Shown here: in pieces, positions 35,410 through 48,459 of the stretch | Layout of the letters: every line of letters starts with the position of its first letter | How positions within the stretch are numbered: position 1 is the first letter of the stretch | From: Antennarius striatus | Taxonomy: Eukaryota > Chordata > Actinopteri > Lophiiformes > Antennariidae | Length of the DNA: 64,000 nucleotides | Assembly (NCBI RefSeq): GCF_040054535.1 | Contig: NC_090782.1 | Span: forward strand, 22,403,001-22,467,000 | Reading direction: 5' to 3' | Position numbers and translations under genes: made by a program | The notes under the pieces: generated by a model | Seen by the model: the letters and a program-made list of their open reading frames with translations, nothing else | The model's database searches: none | What the model was told of the DNA's origin: nothing

Positions 35410-38400
35410 TTACACCGTGGTGTATCGAGACGGACTGGGACAGGAGCGGAAAGGAGAGGAACCGCTGGGGAAATCAGGCAAGAAGATGGGGTTGCGAGCA
35501 GGCGACGCCTCCACCAAGGCCAGACGTTTCTTGCGGTCGCTTTTCTTGTAGCGGAAGTTGAACGGCGGTCGCAGCGCCACGGGTCCTCCGATCTCTTCAG
35601 ACGATGAATAAAAAGCGTGAGGGGCTGGTGCTTGATGTTGCTGGTGTGGTTGATCTTCAGCAGACTCACTGGAAGACGAGACCCTGGGGGTAGCAGGGTT
35701 CATGTCAACAGTGGGGTCAAAGGGCATGGGCGTGGGGTCAAATGGCTCTGGTTGAACAGCAGGGGGCAGTGTGGGCTCAGAGGGAGCCCAATCATTTCCA
35801 GGTTGGTCAGTGGGAGGCTTAAAAGTGGGGATCTCCGGGTCTTGGGGGAGGTTGTGAACTTGAGGTTCTACGGGATTAAAGATGTCCGCATTCTTTAGAA
35901 GAAAAGAGAAAATCATACATTAAAATTTTACAAAAAAATGGCGTCAGTTATTCCATCTTGTGTTACACACCACTGCTCCAAGAAGAGCTAATTCGAGCAC
36001 AGAATCCAAGCAGTTTCCAATTCTTCCATAACACACAAGATGCAGCGTGACAATTGAATTACATGGCCAGCCGCATTCATTTCAAAAGTTTAATTAGCTT
36101 TTAAGGAACAGTTTGAGTAAAACAAAAGGGGGCTTTAAACATTCGTCACATTTCAACCAAGCAGCATGTTATTAAATTACCAACTGAGGTCCAACATTGT
36201 GAAAGTGGCTTTGTCTTTTGTTAACCTACGCTCAGATTTTTACACTTTATATAACAAATTTGTCAAACGTGTGCACGACCACTCCAAAAGGCAGCGCAAA
36301 AGTCCGTTTTTTTTGTGTATGAAAGCGAGTTTATTCCTCGACAAATTTTCCATACCTGTATTTTAAACATCTCGCAGGACACCTGAACATCATATTCCTC
36401 ATGCACAGATCCTGTGCAAAATCCAGCAGTCTGAGGGGAGAAGATGAGACATTTTCTTTATATTCTTTTTGGATTATTTGTCTTTTAAGGAAGAACTAAA
36501 GACATGTCAGAAGAGAAGGAAAGACAAAATGCGTATCTGTAAATAGATAAATGTAAAAATGAGAAGAGGAGCTGTCTGAGTCTTTAATGAAAGAATCAAT
36601 TACTGCAGCCTTTTAGTGGAGATATAAGTGGAAATTAATCTGACAGGTCATCAAGACTCTCTTCCTGCTGCAGGGATGGTAAACACGCTGTCTGACTGAG
36701 GTTTATTTAAGTTTTTATTACAACAGTAATTTGAGTCATACCAGCATCAGATTTTCAGAATCCTTTCTTTTAAATGAATGCATCTTCACAGTTTTATTCA
36801 ATGATTTGTCATTATTTTCCTCCGAGCAAACACTTTTAAATATCGGCATTGAGATTGGAATGTTGTGCAAGTAATGCTTTTATGTGAAGATTGAAGTATT
36901 AAAACAACATCTGGGACTATTTTAGGGTTTCTGGATTTAAATTTTGATTACCTCTGCTTCAGAGTCATGTGACAGCGGATGGCAGGATCCCGTTTCTGAG
37001 GCTCTCTCTGGACATTCTTGGACTGTGTACTCCACAAAGGTAGCTTTCACTGGGATAGTCTCAAATGTAAAAATAAATAAATAAAAAAATAAAATAGCCA
37101 TCAGAGCTATATTGCACATTTAAACACAAAATAAAATGCAGAACAGTAACAGTCATTATATAAAATGTGAGGGGATAATGATCATCTAAGGTTTATGTAA
37201 ACAGGAACAGAATATCGACCTTTTATCCTAATGTGAACTCTTCAATGACGGATTCTTGCTCAACAAACAAAAACCCTGGCTGGACAGAAAGGTCTAAATG
37301 GCCTTCAGTGGTGCTTTCAGTCCTTGTAAAAAATTAATTTGCATTTAATTTCCCCATAAACACAACATTCCTCAACAATTTACCCCGCTGCTTCCCTCAT
37401 CCAATCAGAATTCTTCTCATACCTGCGCTGAGGCTCTGAGGACCCTCTTCACTCCAAGCCCCGCCCCCAGCGTCGACTGTCTCTTGTAGGATGCCATGGT
37501 GACCCGAGCGGCGTTCTGGGCCTGTGGGCTGTCTACGGCCAACAGGAGGGGGCAGGTGGGACAGGTCTGCTGCAGCTTCTCTGGGGGGTCTGCAGGAATC
37601 AGAACACGGGGTCGTAGAAAAATAATGCATGGAAAGATAGAAATAATTAACTGAATTGGAAGCATTTTAAATAAAATATCCAACAATGGCATTAAATGTC
37701 TAAACAGGTGTTCTAATTAATTTTGGATGATTGAATGCAAATGAAGATCGTCTGCAGAGACGACTTCCTTGTCGCCGATAGATTTCCTTTTCTTGTCTTT
37801 CTAATGAGCCCGGAATGCTGAGCGCAAACATCACCTGTTGGGGAATTTAAACCAGAATCAGCAGTCAGGATGATCTATGTTCTCTCTCTATGATATCATA
37901 TAGTAGAAATTTCTTTTAGAATTCCAACGCAGTTGGTTTGAGGGGATTTATTCTCATCATACATATATGATGTTGACTCAGCATGGAGAGGAATAGAATC
38001 ACCTTCAGGCTTCATCGTAGACAATTATGAAATCGAAACAGGCGCGTAAAGCCACTGCTGTCATTCTGTGGTATAAATTATAGAAGTAATTTATGACTAA
38101 CCGCCAGCATCAAAACCGCTAACCTAACATTATGTTAATTGATACCTGGAACCAGAGTGCATTCGTAGCTGTACAGGTAGGAGTATCCCTCCGGCGTGTG
38201 GAGAACGGTGGTGTTACAGTTTCCAGAGATTTGCTGGAGAGAATGAAACAGAGGGCTTCCCCAGTAAACACAATCACACACACTTTGCTGCAAAGATTTG
38301 GCAACTGATCCGACTAAAACAGCCCCGGATCAAATCAATCCAAATGTGCTTGTACTGTACTTGTTTTGCTACCTTTGTGAGGACTAATGTTTTAAACCAT

Positions 38401-39855
38401 GGAAGCGAGAACATTGTTAGGACCTGAGGACATTTTTGAGTGGGTGGTTTTATGGCATACTACTGGTTTAAATCAAAAGTTGTATAAAGAGTTAGGGTAC
38501 AGGGTGACAATGGAAAATATTTGTATCTGTAAAAAAATTTTTTTTAAAAAGCAGAATTGCACAGAAATGTAATTACATATTTTTATCCATGCATTGAATT
38601 TGTAAAAGCTTTTTTTTTTTTTTTTAAATAAAGTCACTCATTCACCCAAACTCAGTCCTCACAGGTATCATAAAGCTTTGTGAGGTTGTGTGGCGTGTTT
38701 GTGTGTGTCTAACCGTTTCCATGAATGGTCTGATGTCACAGCGTTTCCATGATTTTGGGCTGCCTACGTGACACTTGGTCTCCAGGACGTCCAGGTCCAG
38801 GTAGTACACATTACCTGCAGGGCCCTGAGGTGCACAGCCCAAACACAAATAATGAAAAATACAAAGTTTTATTTTTAAGGGACCATTTTTGGACATGATC
38901 TTAATTGTTTTGTATAGCACCATATAGTATATATAGAACTGAGTGGCAGCATTATAAATGAACCGAGTCTCTTAAGACCAGATCTAACCCGCGCTCGGCC
39001 TCCAGCAGCTGCTAGCATGGAGCTAAAATGGCCTGTAGACTCCCAGGGGTCCCGGACTGAAATGACCCAGACTTTATTAACAGTCTGTTCAGTCCTTGCT
39101 AATGGTTTTATTACATAAAAGTCTGTGCTTCCATTTTAATGTCACATTAATAATAAGGGATGTGTGGTGATGGTGGTCATACACGACAAAGTGCAAGCAG
39201 GAAATATTTAATATTGTTTTCAGTCTTAAATGATTGCACACAATTTGTAACCGCTGCAATTTTTTAGTGCAGTGGCTCCAAAAATGTGATCTGGGGAGCA
39301 GAATAAGACTTTAAAAGCTTAGTTTAATTTCATTATAATTTCCCCAGAGTGAGAATGCTCGAATTGCACCAAAGTCAGAGGTTGATTTCTGATTAGAAAT
39401 GTGGCTGCGCACAATCAGACCTGACATAAAAGACAGATCACCTCAAAGGGGATCCCACTGACATTAAGATTGGGCGAGGCGTCCTTTTCTATTAGAGCAA
39501 CAACAGAGGGGGAAAATAACCTTTCTACCCCACTTCTGGTGTTAAACCAACAATTACCACCCACTGACACAGTATTACTGAGGACCACAGGCGACTTCCT
39601 CCAATGGACGCGCGTCTCCTTGCTTACCTGAGCGTGCAGGTGGACATTGGCGATGTGGTTGAGGGCGAATTTAAAGCCGTCATCACGGTCCTCGTTGATG
39701 TAAGTGGTAGCCAGACGAGATAACTTCTCCACCGCTTTGTCATTACAGGGGACAGGAGCGATGGGCGTCCGTGCAAAATCCTCGGCGTACACCCTCACAG
39801 TGTCAGAGGATAGCAGGGATAATAGTAATAATAATGTGTAAATGGATTTGTCCAT
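35410..39855 (-). CDS. fetub: Fetuin-family secreted glycoprotein, fetuin-B-like
   Basis: Secreted plasma protein of the cystatin superfamily; fetuin-B inhibits astacin-type metalloproteinases, fetuin-A binds mineral. Exons, 5' to 3': 39855-39628, 38824-38714, 38233-38146, 37589-37423, 37059-36952, 36430-36356, 35892-35410 (TAA). Phases close exactly: 419 residues. The start sits in a perfect Kozak context (GCCACCATGG). A signal peptide spans about residues 1-24. Two cystatin-like domains follow. Twelve cysteines at 37, 94, 105, 119, 137, 152, 155, 214, 224, 239, 253 and 410 reproduce the fetuin pattern in which the first pairs with the last. Features such as CND, INEDRDDGF, LDVLETKCHV and VLRASAQ lean to fetuin-B; TCPTCPLL is common to both. 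One sequon (NTT, N120). Exon 7 encodes a Pro/Asp-rich, Ser/Glu-patched tail (SSSSESAED, SSSEE), then a basic YKKSDRKKR. Family certain, A/B subtype probable. Confidence 0.85.
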
Positions 39856-39860
39856 GGTGG
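39850..39860 (-). promoter_or_regulatory. Strong Kozak context at the fetuin start
   Basis: Reading on the minus strand, GCCACCATGG surrounds the first ATG, the optimal vertebrate translation context; this decides the start codon. Confidence 0.8.
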
Positions 39861-42180
39861 CAGAAGTTCAGGAGAGATCTGGCGGGATAGAGAGGGCTTA
39901 AAGTGAAGTTTGTTCTCCTGTGTTTGCGTTTTGTGTCTGCAGTGACTTTTGGAATGAAAACAGCGCATGGATGTTGAAATGATGCCAAGGACAAAGTGTA
40001 TTTGCTGTCGAAGGACTGATATTTGTGAATGGATGTACCTCTGATTCCAGAAAAAAAAACAACCATTCGTCCCCAATAGGTCAAATAGAGTTAACAAAAA
40101 ACATTTCATGACATTTACGCATGCAAATAAGATTTCAGGTGGTTTATTCTCAGTGCAAGGGAGTGTTTTAGATGCCCATAGTGTATTTAGCAAAACTGCA
40201 AAGCAATTGTCTGTAATTTATATTACAACTTGCACCAGAGAATTCCTTTGTGGGTCATACAGTATAATATGGGTGCAATACATGCAAGTCACCATTAGGG
40301 GCCGCTGTGAGTCTGAAGCGCTTCATTGAAGTGAATCCGGTGAAGCAGTGGGTCCATCAGGCAGAAGTGGGTTAATGATTCACCTAAATCCAGTTTATTA
40401 GACTCACTGTGGGATTACAACCTCGTAACTCTGATATTTGTCTTTCCCGTCTTTTACTGAAAACCAGATCGCCCTCAACCTGACTGAATTTATTTCATTA
40501 TAATAATGAGCAATAGCAATTATTTCAGCAGCTCCAGACCACATTGCTTGTCTCTAGTTTAACAGAGCTGCAATTCATCTTAAGGGAGGGGTTCACAACT
40601 TTGAAGCTGTCAGATCTCTTCCTTTGTTCCAAGTCGAGATCAATTCACGTCTGACAGCGAGTTTAACGCAGGAAAGCGCTCACATTTCCTCCATCTGCCA
40701 AACACATTTTATTTGTGATTTTATCAAGTGTGAAAACAAAATGCACATTTCTAAATCATTTGATTTAGAAACTCATGCAGGAAATAAGAATTTTTTTTTT
40801 AGCAGCCTTATTAGCAGCATAGCTCCAGGGATGATAGAGTTAGCTGGTGGTGGGTCCATCGGTCTGCCGCCACTTTGATCCAAATATTCAATGTCAACCG
40901 GATGGATTGTTATAAAATCTGCTACTGATATTTATGATGCCCCCAGGACAGATTTTAATGACAGCAGTGATCCCCTTTCTTGTGTCTGGCACCAGCAGCA
41001 GGTCAACGTTTTCAGCTGATATCAGTTTTAGTTAACCTCTCAGTCTCTACTCACTAAAGTCATTCTTTATTATTGAATATTATTTCCTTATACGATATTC
41101 ACGTCTCCACTCCCCTACCTCCCCCTCGCAAAGGAGGATTGGTGTTTTAACACATGCAGACCACACATCTGAACAATATTTGTAATTTACACAACATGAA
41201 AAATGTGACATTAATCATTGGTATCGTGTTAGGAATACAGGAAATAGTCTAGCGCTAATATCAGATTATTTTTTTTAGCCACAAATCTTGGCCAGGTTTT
41301 TCACTCTTCAGTATGAAAATAGTTTTTATTGTATATTTCAGTTTTGAGCTTATTTGCATTTGTGTTTCTGATTTAGTTTAATATTTGAATGAACCATTAC
41401 ATTAATTTTTCTTGTATTTTAGTATTATGATTGCTTGATAGAGTGATTCACACATCCAAGATTCACGCATTAAAAAACCAATCAAAGATCCAATTGGTTC
41501 TCCAATCATTACTGATTTTAATTGCTTTTGTAGACGTCAGTGATTACAGGCTCTCTTTACCTCCATACACATGATAAGTTAAAAATGTTTCTTTGTGTTT
41601 CTACCCAAGAAAACACATTCAAAGATGAGTTCCGTCGATGGATTCTTTGGGTCATATCGGGAAAATCTATTTGTGATCATAAATCTGTCTCAGTTTTTCA
41701 TTTGGCAAGTATTTTGCAAATGTTAACTTTGTTGTGAGAATGCTATCATTAGCTCAAAGCACATAGTGGATGCATTTAGCCTGGCAAAGCAGTTAGCATG
41801 TGGATTATTTATGCCATTCCAGGTTAGTTTTTAGATTTGAATCATTTGAGCGATCAGGTAGTAAAAAGGCCTGAAACTTGGCTCATATGTTTCACGATAG
41901 AACTGTGTCCACTTTGGTTGCGAGCCCATTTTTTGCGTGGTTAAAGTCAAATTCAAGTGCAGTGCGTCCTTTTTACCACCATCTGTCCAGGGACAATCAT
42001 TTAACCAACTTGAAATACTCGGTGAACCGGGTTCAGCTCCCGACAGAAGCTGGAGGAGGGAGAGAGACTCACTCAGCAGAACAAATTCTACTAATACACA
42101 TCAAAAGAGAGAGGGAGAGAGAGAGAAAAAGAGCTGCCTCCATGTGTGTCGTCCTCCAATGCTTGTGCAAGTGTGTGCGT
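39856..42180. other. Fetuin upstream region and intergenic sequence
   Basis: Presumed fetuin promoter followed by AT-rich sequence without recognisable coding exons. A CTCF-like CCATTAGGGGCCGC lies at 40292-40305 with two mismatches. Nothing else is supported. Confidence 0.5.
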
Positions 42181-42540
42181 GTTTTTTAATACAAGAGAAT
42201 ACGCTCTGGTGTTTGCCTGTGTGCACGTCTGACCGTGCAGAGCCGCGATTGCAATGTGTCAGTGTTACCGGCAGCCGCTTGTGTTGCGGCAGAAAGCGGA
42301 AAGAGTCTGTGGGGGAGAGATAAGAGCGACGAGGCCGCTCCAAGGACTCGCTTTACCAGCACAACGCCAGACCCAAGTTAGACAACCCTCCTTTGATGTG
42401 AGCACAAAGTAATCTCCTCTCCACGCTCACTGCGGAGAGAGATGCCTCGCCGCAGTGATACCCGGGTCCAGATACGATCGGGGCCGCTGCCACCGGGGGC
42501 CCCAGTGGCGATCGACGGCTTGTGAAGCGTTGGGCAAGAG
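42181..42540. other. GC/CpG-rich block, possible promoter or first exon
   Basis: CpG density rises sharply against the AT-rich surroundings (for example GAGCGACGAGGCCGCTCC and GATACGATCGGGGCCGCTGC). A 27-codon frame, MPRRSDTRVQIRSGPL and on, runs 42442-42525 on the plus strand. I recognise no protein; this is a candidate transcription start of an unknown transcript. Confidence 0.35.
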
Positions 42541-45500
42541 GGGTGAAAAGAGCAGGAAAGATAATTTCAGTCTCATGTCTACTGAATGGTGTTTTGAACG
42601 GTTTTACCAGCGCACCTCACGGTGGAGAGTTTAACTCCGACATGGTTGAAATGGGTATTCATTAGCATTGTTTTCTGCAGCGCCGTCTGAATGCTAAACT
42701 GTTCCACATCGCCTGGAACACATTTCTTAAGGGGGGGAAACACTGGCAAGAAATCTCCCCTATTATCACATGGTTTGCCAGTTGGAGAGGAAAAATGTTG
42801 GTTTCTTCACTGCATGGCACATTTAAGATAAAATAAGGCCAATGCCATTTCTCCTCTTTCACTTCATAACCACTCGGGATTTGTGCGTCTCAGTCAGCTT
42901 ATTTAAATTTCAGTCTTTTATCTTTTTTTTTTTTTTCAATTTTTTGTACATCAAATGAATAGAACAAAATTATAGGGGGAAGCCGGTCTTTATCTTTTGC
43001 AAATCATCCTCTTTGTATCCAACTCGCATGCTTTCATTTACACAAATACTATCTTTGATTTTCTTCTCACTCTTTCAACTGTTCCTCTTTCTTTTTCTGG
43101 TTTTTCCTGTCTGATTCCTCTCAGTCTGCACAGAGAAAGGAAGGCATTGTGGAGACTGAGCAGGAAGACATCTCATTTCCCCATGTAATTGGTTTCAAAC
43201 TTTGTCTCCCCCTGGAAGATTTGCTTCCAACACTGTTGGGGCTAAAACGCTAACGCTAAACCTTTTACATTCCGCCGTAATTGGTCAAGCTACGAGCTCA
43301 CTTTAACAAAGCTTTCACAGCTGATTGGCATTCTCTGCAGCGCCGGTCACAAATCTTTGTCGTTTTACTTGGATAAAGTTGTCAGCCTCAGACTCTTAAT
43401 TTCCCCATTATGTAGGCTATTCAGCTCTTTTTACTGCAGCCATGGGAAGGAAATGGGAGCAGGAAACCCGCTCTGAAGCGGCGTAATGTGAGACGTTTGG
43501 TGTTTTTATACCCATAACTAGTGGAAGATGCCTCTTATATGGGGGACAGAAGGATACTCTCATGAATTCTAAAACTTTGGTGCATCACCGTACACTTTAC
43601 CATCAACAATGGACTATTTTAGGTCAGCCTTGTGCACCTTTGACATCATATATCTCAGAGCTTGTGTATGTTATAATGGAAAAAACTGTGTTTCCCCATA
43701 CATTTTCTTTATGAAATTTTTTCCAAAGTTCCACTTTGAGACACAGTTGTAGAAATAATTGGGGCTATTCAAAAATCTACTGATCTCAAATTGCTTTTTT
43801 CAAGAAGGCCACTGGGGGAAAAAATAGTTTATCTTGTTACTGAAGTTCAATGTTTGAGATTCACTGTGTAGAATGATGTATGTGGAGGAAATTGAAAAAT
43901 GGACTTGACCATTAAAAACAAGATTTTGTGTTTCCAGCACTTAAACTCGTGACATGAAAACTCTTTAGGACTCTAAGGATTTTAATGCAGTTATTCTACC
44001 TTATTACGCAAGCCCCACATTGGAAACAGTCTTTGTACACCGTAAGCAATGGAGGGAAGCGTTCAGGTTGAAACACGTGCTGGTTCAAGGTCCTGCAGCT
44101 GATTTCCTCAGGTTGTAAATTTCTGCAGGCTTGTTAACTCTCTAACGATTAAGTTTTAGTAAAGACTGTAGCAAATGGTTAATGTTTTATTAAGACAGAA
44201 CGTGCCGACGGTACCACTGCAGCCTGAAAATCCATCATTCCTAATGGTCGTGCAGCACCAGGCGCGGCGCGGCGGTCAGAGTTCAACGCAGAGCGCTGTG
44301 ACCCGTGTGACCAATAGAAATGTAGCATCCAGCCAGGCGTGTAATGCAAAATGTTCGGAAAAACTCACAGTGTGTACGACTGAAAGAAGTTTACAAAGAC
44401 ACACCCAGTATGGTGGTCATTCTTTGATGCTTTAGTTCCTAGATATTAGATTTTAATTCCAGTGTTAAGAGAGCCTTTTTGTTGCCAGCAATGAAATTAG
44501 GTTCCTGAGTGCTGGAATTAAGTTGGGCGATTATTCTGAAGTGGCCTTTATTCAGACAAGCATTCATTTGATTCACTGTTAAAACAGAAACACATCATTT
44601 CGTGCAGCCTTGATCTTTTTACATGACTTCTGACTGGACGGGATTTTTCTTTTCTTCCGAAAGCAGAAAAAAAAAAAAAAAAGATTCAAAGGCATCCTGA
44701 TTCGCAGCTGTTAATGTCATCGCCATCAGTGAAGGATACAGAGAGGAGGATGCTTTTATCACGGCGTAATGTAGAGTACCCAGAGCTGGGATGATGGTGC
44801 ACAGTATGGGAAACTGGCCCAATCAGTGAGTGTGATTGATGTGCCGTTTGTGGCGCTCCAAACACTTTCCGACATGACGCAACGCTCGCTCCTCGACTAA
44901 AGATGCATCACGACTCGCCTCCCACCCAACGACCTAAAGTATATCCTTCTGCCTGCTATTTATTTGCACACTATTTAAAATGTTCTCAAATATGTTTGGA
45001 TGCTGGTATTTATTTGCTCCTGCTGTACTTGGAGGTTTATATCCACACTCTCTTTGTTTTCATGTGCTTTTATTCATGAGAGGGGTTAGGGAGAAGTCAC
45101 CTACTCAATATGTGACCTTCCCCAACCTGACAGGGGTATCAAACTCCACGGCGACTAAAACTTTTACAGCCCTAAAGCCTATTTTTATCATACGGGCCTC
45201 TTTGATGTTGGCACTTAAAAGCACCACTAACTTACCCTGGAGGAAGAGCCCGTCGCACAGAGGATGCTCTGGATGTCTCTGCCAGCGTGTCTTCTCAAGT
45301 GCATGGGTGCACGAGCGTGCACGTACGGGCTCGTGCACGCTCACCGTGTTGTGTTTGGTGATGACTACCTACTTTTCCAGACTTAACATCTCTCAACCCC
45401 TTTTATGTCCATCTGATGACGTCCGGTGAGTCCTTTTGTTTGCGAGAAAGTTGTTTTTAATGCTTTTTCACATCTTTAAGTTCTCCCAGGATGTTTCCAA

Positions 45501-47686
45501 ATTAGAATTTTATAAAGTACTTCCTCGTCAGGCCGAACCTGTGCTGCCATTTCTTTTTTCTCCAGTTGAGTAGATTTACTGTACCTGTTTCTTTTCCTGT
45601 CAACGAATCCATTTGCTCACATAGTTTTTATCAGACTGACTTCCAAACCGCGGATGTGGGATGTTGTTGGCATCACGCCATTTCAATTATCTTTTGCTTT
45701 CACTTTCTCAGGAGTAATCTTTTAATCTTACGTCTACACCTCAGTTTCAGCCCAGTCTTTGAAAATCACTTAGCTTTTTTTTGGTCTCTCTTTATTAATA
45801 TCCATCAAATATTCAATTTTTAAAGTGTTTTCTGTGGCTGGCAGCTACATGTTAGCCTACGGGAGCCGGTTGCAGTTTTTTTTTGTTTTTTTTTTGTTCA
45901 TCACAGTTTTTGCTGCAGCTGCCTGATTAATGACAGCAGCGACTTAAGAGAACCGTCTACATAACACAGGCCTGTATTTCTTCTGTTCTGAAATTTATAG
46001 AATAAACTAAAATAAATGGATAAATTGACATTTCTCTCAATTCATCAGGTCCAACTTATGAATTGGAAATAAAAAAGGATCGATGCACCTGGAAGGAGCT
46101 TTAGGCATCCTTAGACATCCTTGTATGCAAATCACTTTGGAGAGCACCCCAAGAGGTCACTGTTTTCTGATTTAGTTTCAAACAAGGTCAGTTTGTCTCT
46201 GGTTTATCTCAATCAGGTTGTGTTATCCTTGACTTTGCACCCACTGCTGACGTCACAGGATGCTGAATGACCAGATAACCAACCAAATGTCCTGAAATAA
46301 TACCACAAGGGGGGTGCATCACAATTAGTGCATTTCAAGGAATGATATAATACCACAGCCATCTCTCTTGCTGTGTTTTCTCTGCAGTGGGTTGTGTGAT
46401 TGTCAGAAAATAGGAATGGAAGAGCAAGGCGGAGGTTGTCAACCAGCTGATCGATCACAGATGGCATCGCTCTCTCGGATGGATGAAACAATAAATATGA
46501 AAGATGCTCCAACGGGTCACCAAATACACCTCAGTAACCCGTTCCATATCTGGGCTGCCCGCCAAAACGGACTAAAGTCTGTCTGCGCAAAACCTATGAT
46601 GTGTTTTAGAGAGAGGGACTTTTAAAAAATAAATAAATTGGAAAACTTAATATATTGTGTGCCGTGCTGATATGGTAGCTGACCAGACTGACTTCGGAGG
46701 ATACTCGTATCGTTCCTGTAGCAGAGCATGAGTTTCAGCTATCTCCTGGCTGCAGGTACACAGATACCACCACCACCACCCCCCCCCCGCCCCTCAAAAT
46801 TAAGACCAACTATGTGACAAACTGTTTTAATCCAATAGGAAATAACACAATTTGATGTGGTTAAATAAGGTCTTGTAGCATTACCGGTGAGGTGAAATAT
46901 AAATATATATGCAAAATTTCAGCATGGCAACAGAGTGCATTCTAGATGTTTATTTATTTGCAGTTCTTAGCATGTTGGCAGGGGGTGCCGCTCACATATT
47001 TATTTATTCATGATTCGGTTCGCCTTGAAGAAGGGCTGATGTGGTGTTTTTGTTGTTGCTATTAACGCGCTCGCTGTTGTTTTTCGGCCTTGTCCTTACC
47101 TACCTGAGCTGTTCTGTAGGTACAAATTGCCTCTCTGAGGATAATCAGGTTTTTCCAAACTACGGCGAAAGCAAACTTTTCCATCACTGCGGCAAGGTGA
47201 GGAACCGAGCCGTCTGAGGTCAACGGGAGCAAAAAAAACTTCCATCCGGCGTTGGGTTGCTCTTTAGACTGTGTATTTTAAAGACATAGGAATACATTTT
47301 GACCAGTTTTTAAAATAAAATGATGCAAATACCAATGAAAATTCAAGAGTGCTGTCTCCGTTCATGTGAACTCTGCCTTCCCTTCCCATCGGTTGATGTT
47401 TGATTGGACATGGCTGGTTAGGGTAAAATAAAAATTCAGGACCTGGCACCGCTCCTACACAGTTTGTGTCTTTGTCTGCCTGCCATTCTTTGCTTGGCTG
47501 CCTCTGACCAACTATCTGCTTGATTGCACTCCCTCTCTGTCTCCCTCGCTCCCTCTCTATTCATCATATCAGTGTTGCTCACAGTCAGGGAGAGAGGAGG
47601 TGTGAAAAGCTCATGTGGAGAGAGCAACCCCAGGAAATGCCAGCCAAAGAATGACTGAGACAAGGAAAGTGTGTCAGTGCATGCAC
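42541..47686. other. Intergenic or intronic sequence without supported genes
   Basis: AT-rich, with scattered short open frames that look random, a G-rich/T-rich simple-sequence background and the hairpin at 45307. No exon with matching family similarity was found on either strand. Confidence 0.5.
45307..45338. repeat. GC-rich perfect 10-bp inverted repeat
   Basis: GTGCACGAGC and GCTCGTGCAC flank a 12-base loop that itself contains GTGCAC and CGTACG palindromes. It is unusually GC-rich for this AT-rich flank. Confidence 0.85.
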
Positions 47687-47691
47687 GTGTG

Positions 47692-47740
<49 letters not shown>
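47687..47740. repeat. (GT)n microsatellite
   Basis: About 27 GT units with a single CG interruption near 47699. Confidence 0.95.
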
Positions 47741-47744
<4 letters not shown>

Positions 47745-47800
47745 GACAGAGCTGACTGTGTGCACGTTGTTTGAAGTTCCATGCATGCAACGTGCGTGTC

Positions 47801-47802
<2 letters not shown>

Positions 47803-47846
<44 letters not shown>

Positions 47847-47893
47847 TGTCTATCTGTGTGTGTGTGTGTGCATGTGTGTGTGTGTGTGTGTGG
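47803..47893. repeat. (GT)n microsatellite, interrupted
   Basis: About 90 bases of GT units broken by TCTGTCTATC and a CA interruption. Confidence 0.95.
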
Positions 47894-48056
47894 TTCCTTC
47901 TCTTTCCAGTTTCCAGCCTGTCTAATTCCTTTCACATGAAAGGATAAGAGCCTCGGCCTGACGTTGTTATAATGCACGGCGTGAACGTCGGAGCATCAAA
48001 ACCTTGTTGTTTCAGTCAAACTTCTAAATGCGCTGAGACTCCCATCAAAATGCATA

Positions 48057-48059
<3 letters not shown>

Positions 48060-48141
<82 letters not shown>

Positions 48142-48148
48142 ACACACT
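48060..48148. repeat. (CA)n microsatellite
   Basis: Nearly pure CA for about 75 bases, then a GA and a TC interruption. It is complementary to the GT tracts 170-370 bases to its left. Confidence 0.95.
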
Positions 48149-48431
48149 CACAGTTCAAATATAGAAAACATTTCCGTGTAACAGTCGAGCTTGTAGCCAT
48201 TGGGACCAGAACATGAAATCCATTTTAGGACCAGTGCGTCCACCTGCTGTGACATCACCGAGGAGGTTGTCCCACATCAGGAAGCACACGAGGAGCGTGA
48301 AGGGAAGACAATGATGTCACCATTTCAGGCCTTTAATCATAGATGTTTCGACACTTAAAACGCTGCAGGAGAGGATATGGAGAGCCGTGCCAATATTAAG
48401 TATTAATGGATAAGAAAAACACTCATGCACA

Positions 48432-48459
48432 AACACACACACACACACACACACACACA
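48432..48459. repeat. (CA)n microsatellite
   Basis: About 14 CA units. Confidence 0.9.

Noticed and set aside
41878..42323. Overlapping 103- and 128-codon plus frames
   Set aside because: They cross a GA repeat and a CpG-rich block in two frames, with no domain or splice support.
45105..45344. 79-codon minus frame with a donor-like CCAGGGTAAGT
   Set aside because: No partner exon or family could be found; likely chance.
47585..47977. Long frame of alternating Thr-His
   Set aside because: Translation of GT/CA microsatellites.
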